DNA of 64,000 nucleotides from an uncultured Prevotella sp. (GCA_945875635.1 CAMCLD010000001.1:1-64000), one strand, 5' to 3'; shown: positions 31,949 through 42,371, counted from the first letter of the stretch. Made by a program: numbers and translations. Notes: generated by a model not told the origin, from the sequence alone.

Positions 31949-34711
31949 TCAATGGGCTTCAAGCCAGTTGGCTCCCCATCCGCAGTCTGCTATTAATGGA
32001 ACTTTCAGCTGACAGGCATTTTGCATCTCTTCAATTACGATACGTTCTACGGATTCCTTTTCTTCTGGGAACACAGAGAAATTGAGTTCGTCATGTACTT
32101 GAAGTATCATCTTAGACTTAATATTCTCATCCTTAAAGCGTTTATATATCCTAACCATTGCAAGTTTTATTATGTCAGCGGCACTACCCTGGATAGGTGC
32201 ATTTATTGAGTTACGTTCAGCGAAACCACGAACTGTGGCATTGCCTGAATTAATATCCGGAAGGTATCTGCGACGATGGAAGATGGTTTCAGCATAGCCT
32301 TTACTACGGGCTGTCTCCTTGCATCTCTCCATATACTCTTTTACTTTTGGGAAAGATTGGAAGTAATCGTCAATCAGTTTCTTAGCTTCATTTCTGTCAA
32401 TATTGAGATTTTGTGCCAAACCGAAAACAGTAATGCCATATATTATTCCAAAATTGGCACGTTTAGCCATAGAGCGTTGGTCGCGTGTTACATGTTCCAT
32501 GGTTTCCTTGAATATTCTGGCTGCTGTAGCTGCATGGATATCATAACCATTGCGGAATGCATCTATAAGTCCTTCATCACCGCTTAGATGTGCCATGACA
32601 CGAAGTTCTATCTGGCTGTAATCAGCAGAGAAGAAAAGGCAACCTGGTTCGGGAATGAAACAGCGTCTTAACTCTTTCCCATCTTCTCCTTTAACAGGTA
32701 TGTTCTGAAGATTTGGATCACTTGATGACAGACGCCCTGTTGCTGTAATTGCTTGGTTAAAGGATGTGTGGATATGACCTGTGTGTTTATTAATTAGTTT
32801 AGGAAGTGCCTCTACATAAGTACTTAAAAGCTTTCTTAATCCTCTGTATGCCAGAATGTTTTCTACAATTGGAGCTCTGTGCTTTAGTTGTGTGAGAGCT
32901 TCTTCACTGGTAACATACTGACCTGTCTTGGTCTTTTTTGCCTTATCGCTTATTTTTAGTCTGTCAAATAATATTTCACCTACCTGTTTAGGGCTTGCAA
33001 TATTGAAACTTGTGCCTGCCTCCTCATAAATTTTCCGTTCTTTCTCCAATATTCTCTGTTGCAGGATTCGTGATGTCTCCGTTAAGGATGATGTATCTAA
33101 CATGACACCATTCATTTCCATTTCAACAAGAACGTTGATAAGGGGCATTTCAATATCTTTAAATAGGTTGAATATATTCAATTCTTTGAGTTTTGGTTCA
33201 AGGATGTGATATAGTTTTAATGTTATATCTGCATCTTCACAGGCATATTCATATACTTCAATAGGGGAGAGGTCTCTCATCGACTTCTGACTCTTTCCTT
33301 TATGACCGATAAGTTCATCTATGTGTATAGTCTTATAGTTAAGGTAAGCCTCCGCCATATAATCCATGTTGTGTCTCAATTCTGGTTGAAGAAGGTAATG
33401 TGCTATCATGCAATCGAAAAGTTCACCCTTCATCTCAACACCATATTTTCTTAAGACAGTAATGTCATATTTTATATTTTGACCAATTTTCAATATTGAT
33501 GGGTTTTCATATACTTCTTTAAATATATCGACAATTTTCTGTGCTTCATGTTTATTTTCTGGAACTGGTACATAGAACGCCTTACTTTCCTCTGTAGAGA
33601 AGCTCAGTCCCACCAATTCTGCGTCAATTGCATTGGTTGATGTTGTCTCTGTATCTAAACTGAGAATCTTACATGTCAAAAAAAAGTCACATAATTCTTT
33701 TATTCTATCCTCAGAATCAACAAGTTCATATGTATGGGTAATAGTTTTTATGCTGTCAAAACTGCCGTTGTTTGATTCTTCTTGTGTTTCGTTCGAATAT
33801 TCTGTAAAAATATCCAGTTCTGAATTAAAGAGATTTTGTTCTTGTTTACTTTTTTTAATAAACTTGTTTGCAAGTGTTTTAAACTCGAGTTCAGTGAATA
33901 TTTTCTCAAGTTCTTTTTCGTCTGGCTCTTTTTTAGCAAGTTCATCAAGATTTAACACAATCGGGACATCTGTCCTGATGCTTGCAAGAAAATATGACAT
34001 ACGGATGTCTTCCGCAGCATTTTCTACTTTCTCTCTCATCTTACCTTTCAGTTCGTTGGTTCTCATTAATAAGTTGTCGATGTTTCCAAACTCATTTATG
34101 AGTTTAACCGCAGTCTTTTCACCAACACCAGGACAGCCTGGGTAGTTATCAGAACTATCACCCATGAGTGCAAGAAGGTCAATTATCTGAATAGGGTAGG
34201 AGATACCATATTTTTCTGTTATCTGTTCCTTGCCTATAATATCATATCCACCACCATGGCGTGGTTTATACATGTAAATATTGTCAGCTATGAGTTGACC
34301 ATAGTCTTTGTCTGGAGTAAGCATGTAGGTCTCTATTCCTTGTTGTCCAGCCTTTGATGCCAAAGTGCCAATTATATCATCTGCTTCAAAGCCATTTACC
34401 TGCAATATTGGGATGTTCATGGCTTTAAGCAAACCTTTTATTACTGGTACTGATTTGCGTATGTCTTCTGGTGTTTCCTCACGTTGGGCTTTATATTCTG
34501 GATAGGCATCGTGGCGGAATGTTTTGCCATGGTCAAATGCGACTCCTATGTGTGTGGGATTTTCTTTTGTTATTATTTCGTTTAATGTGTTGCAGAACCC
34601 CAATATAGCCGATGTATTAAATCCTTTGGAATTAATCCTTGGATTCCTAATCAGTGCATAGTATGAGCGATATATTAGCGCATAAGCGTCTATGAGAAAT
34701 AGTTTTGCCAT
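31949..34711 (-). CDS. polA: DNA polymerase I
   Basis: N-terminal 5' nuclease (FEADDIIGTLA, GDSSDNYPGCPGVGEKTA), 3'-5' exo (LDTETTSTNAIDAELVG), polymerase A (DYSQIELRVMAHLSGD, RSMAKRANFGIIYGI, LQVHDELNF). Confidence 0.97.
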   Translation of the reverse strand: MAKLFLIDAYALIYRSYYALIRNPRINSKGFNTSAILGFCNTLNEIITKENPTHIGVAFDHGKTFRHDAYPEYKAQREETPEDIRKSVPVIKGLLKAMNIPILQVNGFEADDIIGTLASKAGQQGIETYMLTPDKDYGQLIADNIYMYKPRHGGGYDIIGKEQITEKYGISYPIQIIDLLALMGDSSDNYPGCPGVGEKTAVKLINEFGNIDNLLMRTNELKGKMREKVENAAEDIRMSYFLASIRTDVPIVLNLDELAKKEPDEKELEKIFTELEFKTLANKFIKKSKQEQNLFNSELDIFTEYSNETQEESNNGSFDSIKTITHTYELVDSEDRIKELCDFFLTCKILSLDTETTSTNAIDAELVGLSFSTEESKAFYVPVPENKHEAQKIVDIFKEVYENPSILKIGQNIKYDITVLRKYGVEMKGELFDCMIAHYLLQPELRHNMDYMAEAYLNYKTIHIDELIGHKGKSQKSMRDLSPIEVYEYACEDADITLKLYHILEPKLKELNIFNLFKDIEMPLINVLVEMEMNGVMLDTSSLTETSRILQQRILEKERKIYEEAGTSFNIASPKQVGEILFDRLKISDKAKKTKTGQYVTSEEALTQLKHRAPIVENILAYRGLRKLLSTYVEALPKLINKHTGHIHTSFNQAITATGRLSSSDPNLQNIPVKGEDGKELRRCFIPEPGCLFFSADYSQIELRVMAHLSGDEGLIDAFRNGYDIHAATAARIFKETMEHVTRDQRSMAKRANFGIIYGITVFGLAQNLNIDRNEAKKLIDDYFQSFPKVKEYMERCKETARSKGYAETIFHRRRYLPDINSGNATVRGFAERNSINAPIQGSAADIIKLAMVRIYKRFKDENIKSKMILQVHDELNFSVFPEEKESVERIVIEEMQNACQLKVPLIADCGWGANWLEAH

Positions 34712-34746
34712 AAATTAATAGTTTTAGTGTGTAAAAGTACTATTTT

Positions 34747-34780
34747 TTTGTCATATTTTGCGATAAAATGAGTAATTTTG
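34747..34780 (+). promoter_or_regulatory. Candidate Bacteroidetes sigma-ABfr promoter (TTTG ... TAATTTTG)
   Basis: TTTG 34747-34750 and TAATTTTG 34773-34780 upstream of the polyprenyl synthetase start at 34800. Confidence 0.5.
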
Positions 34781-34799
34781 TATCAAACTTTTTCTGTAG

Positions 34800-35777
34800 A
34801 TGGATAATTTATCAATCATAAAACAACCTATAGCCACGGAGTTGGATGAATTCATAGCATTATTCAATCAAGCTATGACCCATTCTGATGGTATGCTGTC
34901 AAGTGCATTATCTTTTATAAAACAGAAATCTGGCAAACGAATGAGACCCATTCTGATTCTTCTTATTGCCAAATCATTTGGGAAAATATCAGAAGTTACT
35001 CAGAACGCAGCTGTAGGATTAGAGCTTCTGCATACTGCTTCTTTGGTTCATGATGATGTGGTTGACGAGAGTGAGAGAAGAAGGGGACAAGCGTCCGTGA
35101 ATGCCATATATGACAATAAGGTAGCTGTATTGGTTGGCGATTACATTCTTTCTACGGCTTTATTGTATGTATCACATACGCACTCAGAGAGTATTGTGAG
35201 ATATCTTGCAGAGTTGGGAAGAACACTTTCTGATGGAGAGATACTTCAACTTACAAATATCCGTAATCAGATTATATCTGAAGATGTCTATTTTAAGGTA
35301 ATTAGCCAGAAAACAGCCGCTCTTTTTGAAGCTTGTTGTGTAATAGGAGCATCCTCTTCAGGTGCTACAGAAACACAAATTGAACAGGCAAGGGTGTTTG
35401 GTAGAAATCTTGGTATTATTTTTCAGATAAAAGACGATATTTTTGACTATTATGAATCGTCTGATATAGGCAAACCTACAGGGAATGATTTGGCTGAGGG
35501 AAAACTTACCCTGCCTGTTATATATGCGTTGAATTCCACAGGCAATCAAGACATGTTGCAGTTGGCTCGCAAAGTGAAGGATGGAACTGTTACTCCTTCA
35601 GAGATAGACACTCTTGTAGCCTTTGCCAAAGGAAACGGAGGTATTGAGTATGCTGAAAAACGTATGTGCGAACTGCATGATGAATGTCACAGTTTTATAG
35701 ATAAACATGTGAAAAATGACAGTATAAAGGCAGCATTAGAAGCTTACCTTGATTTTGTGATAAAAAGGAAGTTATGA
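34800..35777 (+). CDS. Polyprenyl synthetase family protein
   Basis: GKRMRPILILL, LLHTASLVHDDVVDESERRRGQASVN, FQIKDDIFDYYESSDIGKPTGNDLAEGKLTLPVIYAL. Confidence 0.94.
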   Translation: MDNLSIIKQPIATELDEFIALFNQAMTHSDGMLSSALSFIKQKSGKRMRPILILLIAKSFGKISEVTQNAAVGLELLHTASLVHDDVVDESERRRGQASVNAIYDNKVAVLVGDYILSTALLYVSHTHSESIVRYLAELGRTLSDGEILQLTNIRNQIISEDVYFKVISQKTAALFEACCVIGASSSGATETQIEQARVFGRNLGIIFQIKDDIFDYYESSDIGKPTGNDLAEGKLTLPVIYALNSTGNQDMLQLARKVKDGTVTPSEIDTLVAFAKGNGGIEYAEKRMCELHDECHSFIDKHVKNDSIKAALEAYLDFVIKRKL

Positions 35778-35906
35778 GGTTTTAAGGTTATAAGGTTTTA
35801 AGGTTGTGAGGTTTTAAGGAGAAACTACCTTTTATATCTTATCCATCTCCTCTATTCTATTATCACCTCATAACCTCACAACCTTAAAACCTCACAACCT
35901 TAAAAG
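35776..35906. repeat. Long imperfect inverted repeat spanning two convergent stop codons
   Basis: Left arm gaggttttaaggttataaggttttaaggttgtgaggttttaagg; right arm cctcataacctcacaaccttaaaacctcacaaccttaaaa; 21-nt core aggttttaaggttgtgaggtt present in both arms. Confidence 0.88.
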
Positions 35907-36829
35907 AACTTTGTTTCTTTGCCTTCTATCTCACTAAGGAGCATGTTAGCAAGACGGCTTGTTCCAAGTCTAAACCATTTGTTAGTAAGCCATTTCTCAC
36001 CCAGGACCTCTTTTACAATTGTATAATAAATAAGTGCATCCATTGGTGAGTTGATGCCACCAGCAGGCTTGAAACCAATCTGTATGCCAGTCTTATCATA
36101 ATATTCCTTTATAGCCTGACACATCACGTATGCCGCTTCTGGTGTTGCTGAGATTTTTTCCTTGCCTGTGGATGTCTTTATATAGTCTGCACCGGCATAC
36201 ATGGCGAGAATGGAGGCTTTCTTAATGTTTGCTGCCGTCTTAAGGCATCCTGTTTCAAGAATTACTTTCATGGCTGCTTTGCCACAAGTTTGCTTTAGTT
36301 CGTTTATGTCGTCAGAAACACCCTCATAGTCACCATTTAAGAATTTTCCCACTGGCATTACAATGTCAATCTCTGTTGCTCCGTCTTTAATTGCAAGTGC
36401 TGTTTCTGCTACTTTCACCTCAATGAGTGCTTGGGATGATGGAAAGCTTCCTGAGACACATGCGATTTCTACTCCGTCAACTTCAAGCGATTCACTTACA
36501 ACCTTGGCAAAGCAAGGATATACACATATTGTAGCAACATGGGGTAGAGCAGGGTAGGCGGAATCAAAGTCATTTACCCTTTCAGTGAATGCCAGGACAC
36601 TTTCTTCTGAATCCGTCGTCTTTAACGTGGTGAGTTCAATGCTTCCGAATAGAAATTTCTTAGTCTCGATGTTGTCATTCTCAGGCACCTTCTCTGTGAT
36701 TATCTTCTTTACTGCCTCAGACACTTTTTCGTCATTTATATTCGTGTCATAAAGACTTAAAGCTTCCTCATACTTACTCTTTTCCGAGATTGCATGATGA
36801 TGATTGTGATGGTCGTTACATTCTGTCAT
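35900..36829 (-). CDS. deoC: Deoxyribose-phosphate aldolase
   Basis: ATICVYPCFAKVVSESLE, KVILETGCLKTAANIKKASILAMYAGADYIKTSTGK, GFKPAGGI. Confidence 0.94.
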   Translation of the reverse strand: MTECNDHHNHHHAISEKSKYEEALSLYDTNINDEKVSEAVKKIITEKVPENDNIETKKFLFGSIELTTLKTTDSEESVLAFTERVNDFDSAYPALPHVATICVYPCFAKVVSESLEVDGVEIACVSGSFPSSQALIEVKVAETALAIKDGATEIDIVMPVGKFLNGDYEGVSDDINELKQTCGKAAMKVILETGCLKTAANIKKASILAMYAGADYIKTSTGKEKISATPEAAYVMCQAIKEYYDKTGIQIGFKPAGGINSPMDALIYYTIVKEVLGEKWLTNKWFRLGTSRLANMLLSEIEGKETKFF

Positions 36830-36877
36830 AGTATTATCACTTTTTTTATTTGTTATGTACGCTTAATACTTTATGTA

Positions 36878-37213
36878 TCAGTCTTTTAGCTTTATATTGC
36901 TTTTATGTCTTTCTTTGTCTCTCAATGTCTTTTTCTCAAAGCTTTTTTTAAGTTCATCTGTAATGTCAATTCCTGTTTGGTTGGCTAAACATATTAGAAC
37001 CCATAAAATGTCTGCAATTTCCTCTCCAATATTGTCGTTCTCGCCTGGTTTAAAACTTTGGTCTCCATATTTCCTTGCCATGATACGAGATAGTTCTCCG
37101 ACTTCCTCTGTCAGACATGCCATGTTTGTCAGTTCTGAGAAATAGCGGACACCGTATGTTTTAATCCAGTTATCTACTAATTGCTGTGCTTCTTTTATAG
37201 TAATTTCTCCCAT
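36878..37213 (-). CDS. MazG-like nucleotide pyrophosphohydrolase
   Basis: LTEEVGELSRIMARKYG...GEEIADILWVLICLANQTGID. Confidence 0.88.
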   Translation of the reverse strand: MGEITIKEAQQLVDNWIKTYGVRYFSELTNMACLTEEVGELSRIMARKYGDQSFKPGENDNIGEEIADILWVLICLANQTGIDITDELKKSFEKKTLRDKERHKSNIKLKD

Positions 37214-37238
37214 ATCTTCATATATATGCCTTTTTCAA

Positions 37239-37691
37239 TTATTCCTTGTTTTTTGTATCCATACATATTGTAACAGGACCATCGTTCAGTAATTCTACTT
37301 TCATGTCAGCACCAAACTCACCCGTTCCTACATCTTTGCCCAATTCTTCTGACATTCGTTTGCAGAAATATTCATATAACGGTATGGAAATGTCGTGTTT
37401 TGCAGCTCTAAGCCAAGATGGGCGATTTCCTTTCTTATAGCTTGCGAATAAGGTGAATTGCGATATAACAAGGATTTCTCCGCCTACATCCTTAATGGAT
37501 AGATTCATTACATGATTCTCATCGTCAAAGACTCTTAGCCCTATGACCTTCCTTAAGAGCCAGTCAGCGTCTTCTTTCGTATCGCAATCCTCAATACCTA
37601 CAAGAATAAGATAACCTTTTCCAATGCAGGATTTTACACAATTGCCTATTGTTACAGATGCTTTTTGAACACGTTGAATTACTATTCTCAT
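37239..37691 (-). CDS. dtd: D-aminoacyl-tRNA deacylase
   Basis: MRIVIQRVQKASVTI, LVGIEDCDTKEDADWL, GGEILVISQFTLFASYKKGNRPSW, GEFGADMKVELLNDGPVT. Confidence 0.96.
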   Translation of the reverse strand: MRIVIQRVQKASVTIGNCVKSCIGKGYLILVGIEDCDTKEDADWLLRKVIGLRVFDDENHVMNLSIKDVGGEILVISQFTLFASYKKGNRPSWLRAAKHDISIPLYEYFCKRMSEELGKDVGTGEFGADMKVELLNDGPVTICMDTKNKE

Positions 37692-37767
37692 AGAGGAAAT
37701 TATATTTATATTCCAATCTTATAGATAATTTGGTTGACTATTACTATCTATATTGTTTATAACAACA

Positions 37768-37775
37768 CAAAGGTA
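37768..37775 (-). promoter_or_regulatory. Bacteroidetes-type -7 element (TACCTTTG on minus strand)
   Basis: CAAAGGTA on plus strand, ~77 nt upstream of dtd. Confidence 0.4.
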
Positions 37776-37796
37776 GCAATTTTTTTTATTTCACAT

Positions 37797-39626
37797 TCAA
37801 TTTTTATTGAAATAATTATATACCAATTCAGCCTTCTTAGCCCCAATAATTTCACTAATTCTTTGAAAATCAGACTCCTTTATTCTTTTTACGCTCTTTA
37901 ACTCCTTGATTAACAGTTCTTTACTTCTTGGACCAATACCTTTTATGTTGTCAAGTTCGCTATGGAGTGCATGTTTGCTTCTTTTGTCTCTATGAAATGT
38001 AATTGCGAATCTGTGTACTTCATCCTGAATTCTTGTAAGTGTATGGAATAGTTCACTCTTTGTACTGATAGCTATTGTTTTAGGTGGAAATCCAAATAAT
38101 AATTCGTTAGTTCTATGTCCGCTATCTTTTGCCAAACCAGCAATATATATATCTATACCTAATTCGTGTAGTACCTTTCTGACAATGTTCATTTGACCAA
38201 TACCACCATCAGTAATAATAAGGTCGGGTAGGGGAGCTCCCTCCTCTATTATGCGAGAGTATCTTCTTCTGACTATCTCCTCCATTGAAGCATAGTCATC
38301 TGGTCCGACAACGGTTTTGATATTGAATTTTCTGTATTCTTTCTTGCTTGGTTTCAACCCTTTGAATACTACACAACCAGCAACCGCATCCGTACCTGAG
38401 ATGTTAGAGTTGTCAAAACATTCTATATGAAATGGTAGTCGCGACATGCCAAGAACATTTTGTAACTCTTTCATAATTCTTGTATTCTTCTGTTCTGGAT
38501 TTAATTTTTCTGATTGTTTTAGCCTGTCGAATCTATATTGTTTACCATTTATAATAGACAAATCCAATAATTTCTTCTTATCACCTCTTTGGGGAATAGT
38601 GAAATATGCATCTTTGATTTTCCATTCTATTTCAAAAGGAATAATAATCTCATGTGCATCACTGCCATATCTGTTCCTGATTTCCTGTATTGCCATTAAC
38701 AGTAGGTCGTCACGCGTTTCATTTAGTTTTTTCTTATATTCAAAAGTGAAACACTGGTTAATTGCTCCATTGCTAACATGTATATAGTTAATATATACAT
38801 TGTTTTCTTCTTCGTTGTCGTTAATGCTGAACACATCCACATTGTTGATGGAGTTACTTACGACCTCACTTTTTGCGCAATACGATTCCAGCAATAAGTA
38901 TTGATTTTTAAGCTCATCCGCTTTCTCAAATTCAAGCAACTCAGATGCAGCAATCATTCTTTCGTAAATTTCTTTATAAAGCTTTCTAACGTTGCCTTTA
39001 AGAATCTCCTTTGCTTTCTCAATGTTTAACCTGTATTCTTCCATGCTCTGCTTTCCTATACAAGGAGCTTTGCAGTTGCCAATATGAAATTCTAAGCAAG
39101 CTTTATACTTCATTTTTTCTATACCTTCTTTAGTCATGTTAATATTACAGCATCTTGGCTTATATAGTTTCTTTATCAAGTCAAGCATTGAATGCATGGT
39201 TGAAACATGACTGTATGGACCGAAGTATATACCTGTTTTCTTGTTTATGTTCCTCGTGCTGAAAATCCTTGGTAAATACTCTTTCGTTATACAGATACTT
39301 GGATATGTCTTTCCGTCCTTAAGCAGCACATTGTATCGTGGCTTATATTTCTTGATTAATTGGTTTTCCAAAAGCAAAGCATCTTCTTCCGTGTTTACCA
39401 CAAAGTAACTTATGTCCTCAATCTTACTTACAAGTACTTTTGTCTTCAGCCTGTCAACATCTTTTCTGAAGTATGAACTAACTCTCTTCTTAAGATTCTT
39501 TGCCTTGCCAACATAAATGATTTCTCCAGAAGAGTTATAGAACTGATATGTTCCTGGCTTCTCTGGTAATGCAGCTACTATGCTTTTTAGTTTTGTTTTT
39601 AGATTCTCTTTTTCTGCTTTAACCAT
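37797..39626 (-). CDS. uvrC: Excinuclease ABC subunit C
   Basis: LPEKPGTYQFYNSSGEIIYVGKAKNLKKRVSSYF (GIY-YIG), ECFDNSNISGTDAVAGCVVF, LPDLIITDGGIGQM, GIGPRSKELLIKELKSVKRI. Confidence 0.96.
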   Translation of the reverse strand: MVKAEKENLKTKLKSIVAALPEKPGTYQFYNSSGEIIYVGKAKNLKKRVSSYFRKDVDRLKTKVLVSKIEDISYFVVNTEEDALLLENQLIKKYKPRYNVLLKDGKTYPSICITKEYLPRIFSTRNINKKTGIYFGPYSHVSTMHSMLDLIKKLYKPRCCNINMTKEGIEKMKYKACLEFHIGNCKAPCIGKQSMEEYRLNIEKAKEILKGNVRKLYKEIYERMIAASELLEFEKADELKNQYLLLESYCAKSEVVSNSINNVDVFSINDNEEENNVYINYIHVSNGAINQCFTFEYKKKLNETRDDLLLMAIQEIRNRYGSDAHEIIIPFEIEWKIKDAYFTIPQRGDKKKLLDLSIINGKQYRFDRLKQSEKLNPEQKNTRIMKELQNVLGMSRLPFHIECFDNSNISGTDAVAGCVVFKGLKPSKKEYRKFNIKTVVGPDDYASMEEIVRRRYSRIIEEGAPLPDLIITDGGIGQMNIVRKVLHELGIDIYIAGLAKDSGHRTNELLFGFPPKTIAISTKSELFHTLTRIQDEVHRFAITFHRDKRSKHALHSELDNIKGIGPRSKELLIKELKSVKRIKESDFQRISEIIGAKKAELVYNYFNKN

Positions 39627-39665
39627 TTTCGCAAAACGTTTGTACTTAGGTACTTTGCTTTATTT

Positions 39666-39681
39666 TGTTTCACGTGGAACT
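39666..39681. other. parS: Candidate parS (ParB-binding centromere-like site)
   Basis: TGTTTCACGTGGAACT resembles the conserved parS family TGTT(T/C)CACGTG(A/G)AACA; intergenic between uvrC and apt. Confidence 0.6.
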
Positions 39682-39872
39682 TTATGCGTTTCCGGATGAA
39701 GTCTTTGGGTATAAGACGTGGAATGTGTAGTGCAACACTGTGTCTTTGTTTTTTTTTGTTGAGCTTGTTTCTGCGCCTGTCTTGTTTTGTGGAAACTTAT
39801 ATCTGGTGTGGTTTTGGATCGTGAGTATGAGCCAAAGTGGCGACAAGCATAGTCTTGTCGCCTTTTGCCCCA

Positions 39873-40445
39873 TTAAAGTTGTAGTAGGGTAGATATTTCG
39901 ATGTCCTTATCGAAAATGTCTCTTCCGTTTAAATTCTCGTTCACAAGTTCTATTATAAAATTGCAATACACCTTTTTGGGGGAAAACTTTTTCACTAAGT
40001 CGCATGCTGCTTTCATGGTTCCTCCTGTTGCGAGCAAATCGTCGTGTAGGAGTATCACGTCATTCTCGTTTATAGCGTCCTTGTGAATCTCTATGGTGTC
40101 AGTTCCGTATTCTTTGGTGTAGTCTTCCTTAATGGTTTCACAAGGGAGCTTTCCGGGTTTTCTACATAGTACAACACCTGCGCCAAGTCTTATGGCGAGA
40201 GCTGATGACATTACAAAGCCACGGCTTTCTATACCAACTATTTTCGTGATACCCTTGTCCTTGTACAATTCGTACATCTCATTGCATATTTCACGGAGAC
40301 ATTCTGGATTCTTAAATAGGGTAGTCACATCTCTGAAATTAATGCCTTTTATTGGCCAATCTGGAATACAGCGAAGATTCTCTAATAATAATCTGTTGTT
40401 CATTTCTTTTGTTGTATTTAATTGTTGAATATTATATTTCTTCAA
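39873..40445 (-). CDS. apt: Adenine phosphoribosyltransferase
   Basis: IPDWPIKGINFRDVTTLF, GIESRGFVMSSALAIRLGAGVVLCRKPGKLP, VILLHDDLLATGGTMKAA. Confidence 0.94.
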   Translation of the reverse strand: MKKYNIQQLNTTKEMNNRLLLENLRCIPDWPIKGINFRDVTTLFKNPECLREICNEMYELYKDKGITKIVGIESRGFVMSSALAIRLGAGVVLCRKPGKLPCETIKEDYTKEYGTDTIEIHKDAINENDVILLHDDLLATGGTMKAACDLVKKFSPKKVYCNFIIELVNENLNGRDIFDKDIEISTLLQL

Positions 40446-40467
40446 TGCTTCTTTGTTTCTCCTTTTA

Positions 40468-42342
40468 TTATCTATTCATAAGAACAAGAAGAACGTTTAT
40501 GTCGCTTGGACTTACTCCTGGGATTCTGCTTGCCTGTGCGATAGTCTCTGGTTGTATGCGTTCCAGTTTCTGTCTGCATTCAGTGGAGAGATCCAATATT
40601 TCTGAATATTTGAAATGTCCTTTAATGTTTATATTCTCTAATCTATGCATTTTCTCAGCAAAGATTCTCTCCCTCTTAATATATCCTTTGTATTTCATCT
40701 TTATCTCGGCAGCCTCTTTGATTTCTTCTTGCCTGTTTCCCATGCCTTCTATCATGGCTTTAAGTTCGGGTATTTGTTTGGAGATGTTTTCAAGCGTAAT
40801 CTGAGGTCGTGCGATCAATTCTGATATTTTCACTCCACCCTTTATTTCTGCTGAACCAATATTGTTTAGGAAGCCGTTTATGTCTTTTGGCTTAATGGTT
40901 GTTTTGTTGCAGAAATTTATGATACTGTCAATAGCTTCTGACTTGGATTTCCACCAGTCCATTCGTTCTTGTTTTGCCAGTCCTATAAGGTATGACTTTT
41001 CTGTGAGCCTCGCATCGGCATCATCTTGTCTTAATAATATCCTGTATTCAGCCCTTGAAGTGAACATCCTGTATGGCTCATCGACACCTTTGGTTACAAG
41101 GTCATCAATCAGCACACCGATGTATGATTCGTCCCTTTTCATTGTAAACACTTTGTCACCAGTGCATTTAAGAGCTGCATTAATGCCTGCGACTATTCCC
41201 TGTCCTCCAGCTTCCTCGTATCCTGTTGTGCCATTCACCTGTCCTGCAAAGAACAATCCACTTATTATTTTGGATTCCAGACTGTGCTTTAACTGTGTCG
41301 GGTCGAAGTAGTCGTATTCGATAGCATATCCAGGTCTGTATATTCTAATGTTTCTAAATGATGGTATCTTCCTTAGTGCCTCAATCTGTATTTCTATAGG
41401 CATGCTTGATGAAAATCCATTAAGATACATTTCGTTTGTGTCAGAGCCTTCCGGTTCTAAAAAGAGAGGATGTTGGTTCCTATCGGGGAAAGTTACGAGT
41501 TTGGTTTCTATTGAAGGGCAGTATCTTGGTCCGGTACTTTGTATCTGTCCATTATATAATGGTGAAAGTGGCATTCCTTCTTTCAGTACATCATGGCATT
41601 CCTTATTCGTGTAACATGTCCAGCAAGGAAGTTGTGGCAGACTTCTTTTTCTGCTCATATACGAGAATGTATGGAAGTCATTATCTCCTTCCTGAGGTTC
41701 CATCAAGCTAAAGTCAACACTTCTCTTGTCTATTCTCACAGGGGTACCTGTTTTCATTCTGGAGAATCTAATGCCATGTCTTGCGATGCTTTCTGTTAGT
41801 TTTCCCACAGCAGGTTCAGCTATTCTACCTCCTGAAACTTTTTTCCTGCCTATGTGCATCAGTCCGTTTAGGAATGTTCCAGCTGTTAACACTATGCTCT
41901 TTGCATATATTTCAGTACCCCATAATGTGTTGATACCCAATACGTTATTGTCGTTATCTACTATTATTTCCTCAGCTTGGTCTTGCCAAATGTCGAGATT
42001 GTCAGTCTTGTCAAGTATTTTTCTCCATTCCCAAATATACTTTTCCCTGTCGCATTGTGCCCTGGGACTCCACATTGCTGGTCCTTTCGATATGTTTAGC
42101 AATCTGAACTGTATTGAGGTATTGTCAGTTACTATCCCCATGAATCCTCCGAGGGCATCAATTTCCCTAACGATTTGTCCTTTGGCAATGCCACCTACAG
42201 CAGGGTTGCAAGACATTTGTGCAATTTTGTTCATGTCCATTGTAACAAGACATGTCTTTGCTCCCATATTAGCAGAAGCAGTGGCAGCCTCGCATCCTGC
42301 ATGCCCACCACCAATTACAATTACATCGTAGCTGAATTTCAT
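40468..42342 (-). CDS. mnmG: tRNA uridine-5-carboxymethylaminomethyl modification enzyme MnmG (GidA)
   Basis: YDVIVIGGGHAGCEAATASANMGAKTCLVTM, SCNPAVGGIAKGQIVREIDALGG, GTFLNGLMHIG, FFAGQVNGTTGYEEAGGQGIVAGINAA. Confidence 0.97.
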   Translation of the reverse strand: MKFSYDVIVIGGGHAGCEAATASANMGAKTCLVTMDMNKIAQMSCNPAVGGIAKGQIVREIDALGGFMGIVTDNTSIQFRLLNISKGPAMWSPRAQCDREKYIWEWRKILDKTDNLDIWQDQAEEIIVDNDNNVLGINTLWGTEIYAKSIVLTAGTFLNGLMHIGRKKVSGGRIAEPAVGKLTESIARHGIRFSRMKTGTPVRIDKRSVDFSLMEPQEGDNDFHTFSYMSRKRSLPQLPCWTCYTNKECHDVLKEGMPLSPLYNGQIQSTGPRYCPSIETKLVTFPDRNQHPLFLEPEGSDTNEMYLNGFSSSMPIEIQIEALRKIPSFRNIRIYRPGYAIEYDYFDPTQLKHSLESKIISGLFFAGQVNGTTGYEEAGGQGIVAGINAALKCTGDKVFTMKRDESYIGVLIDDLVTKGVDEPYRMFTSRAEYRILLRQDDADARLTEKSYLIGLAKQERMDWWKSKSEAIDSIINFCNKTTIKPKDINGFLNNIGSAEIKGGVKISELIARPQITLENISKQIPELKAMIEGMGNRQEEIKEAAEIKMKYKGYIKRERIFAEKMHRLENINIKGHFKYSEILDLSTECRQKLERIQPETIAQASRIPGVSPSDINVLLVLMNR

Positions 42343-42371
42343 TGATATGATATGGTTTTCATTATGTTCTG

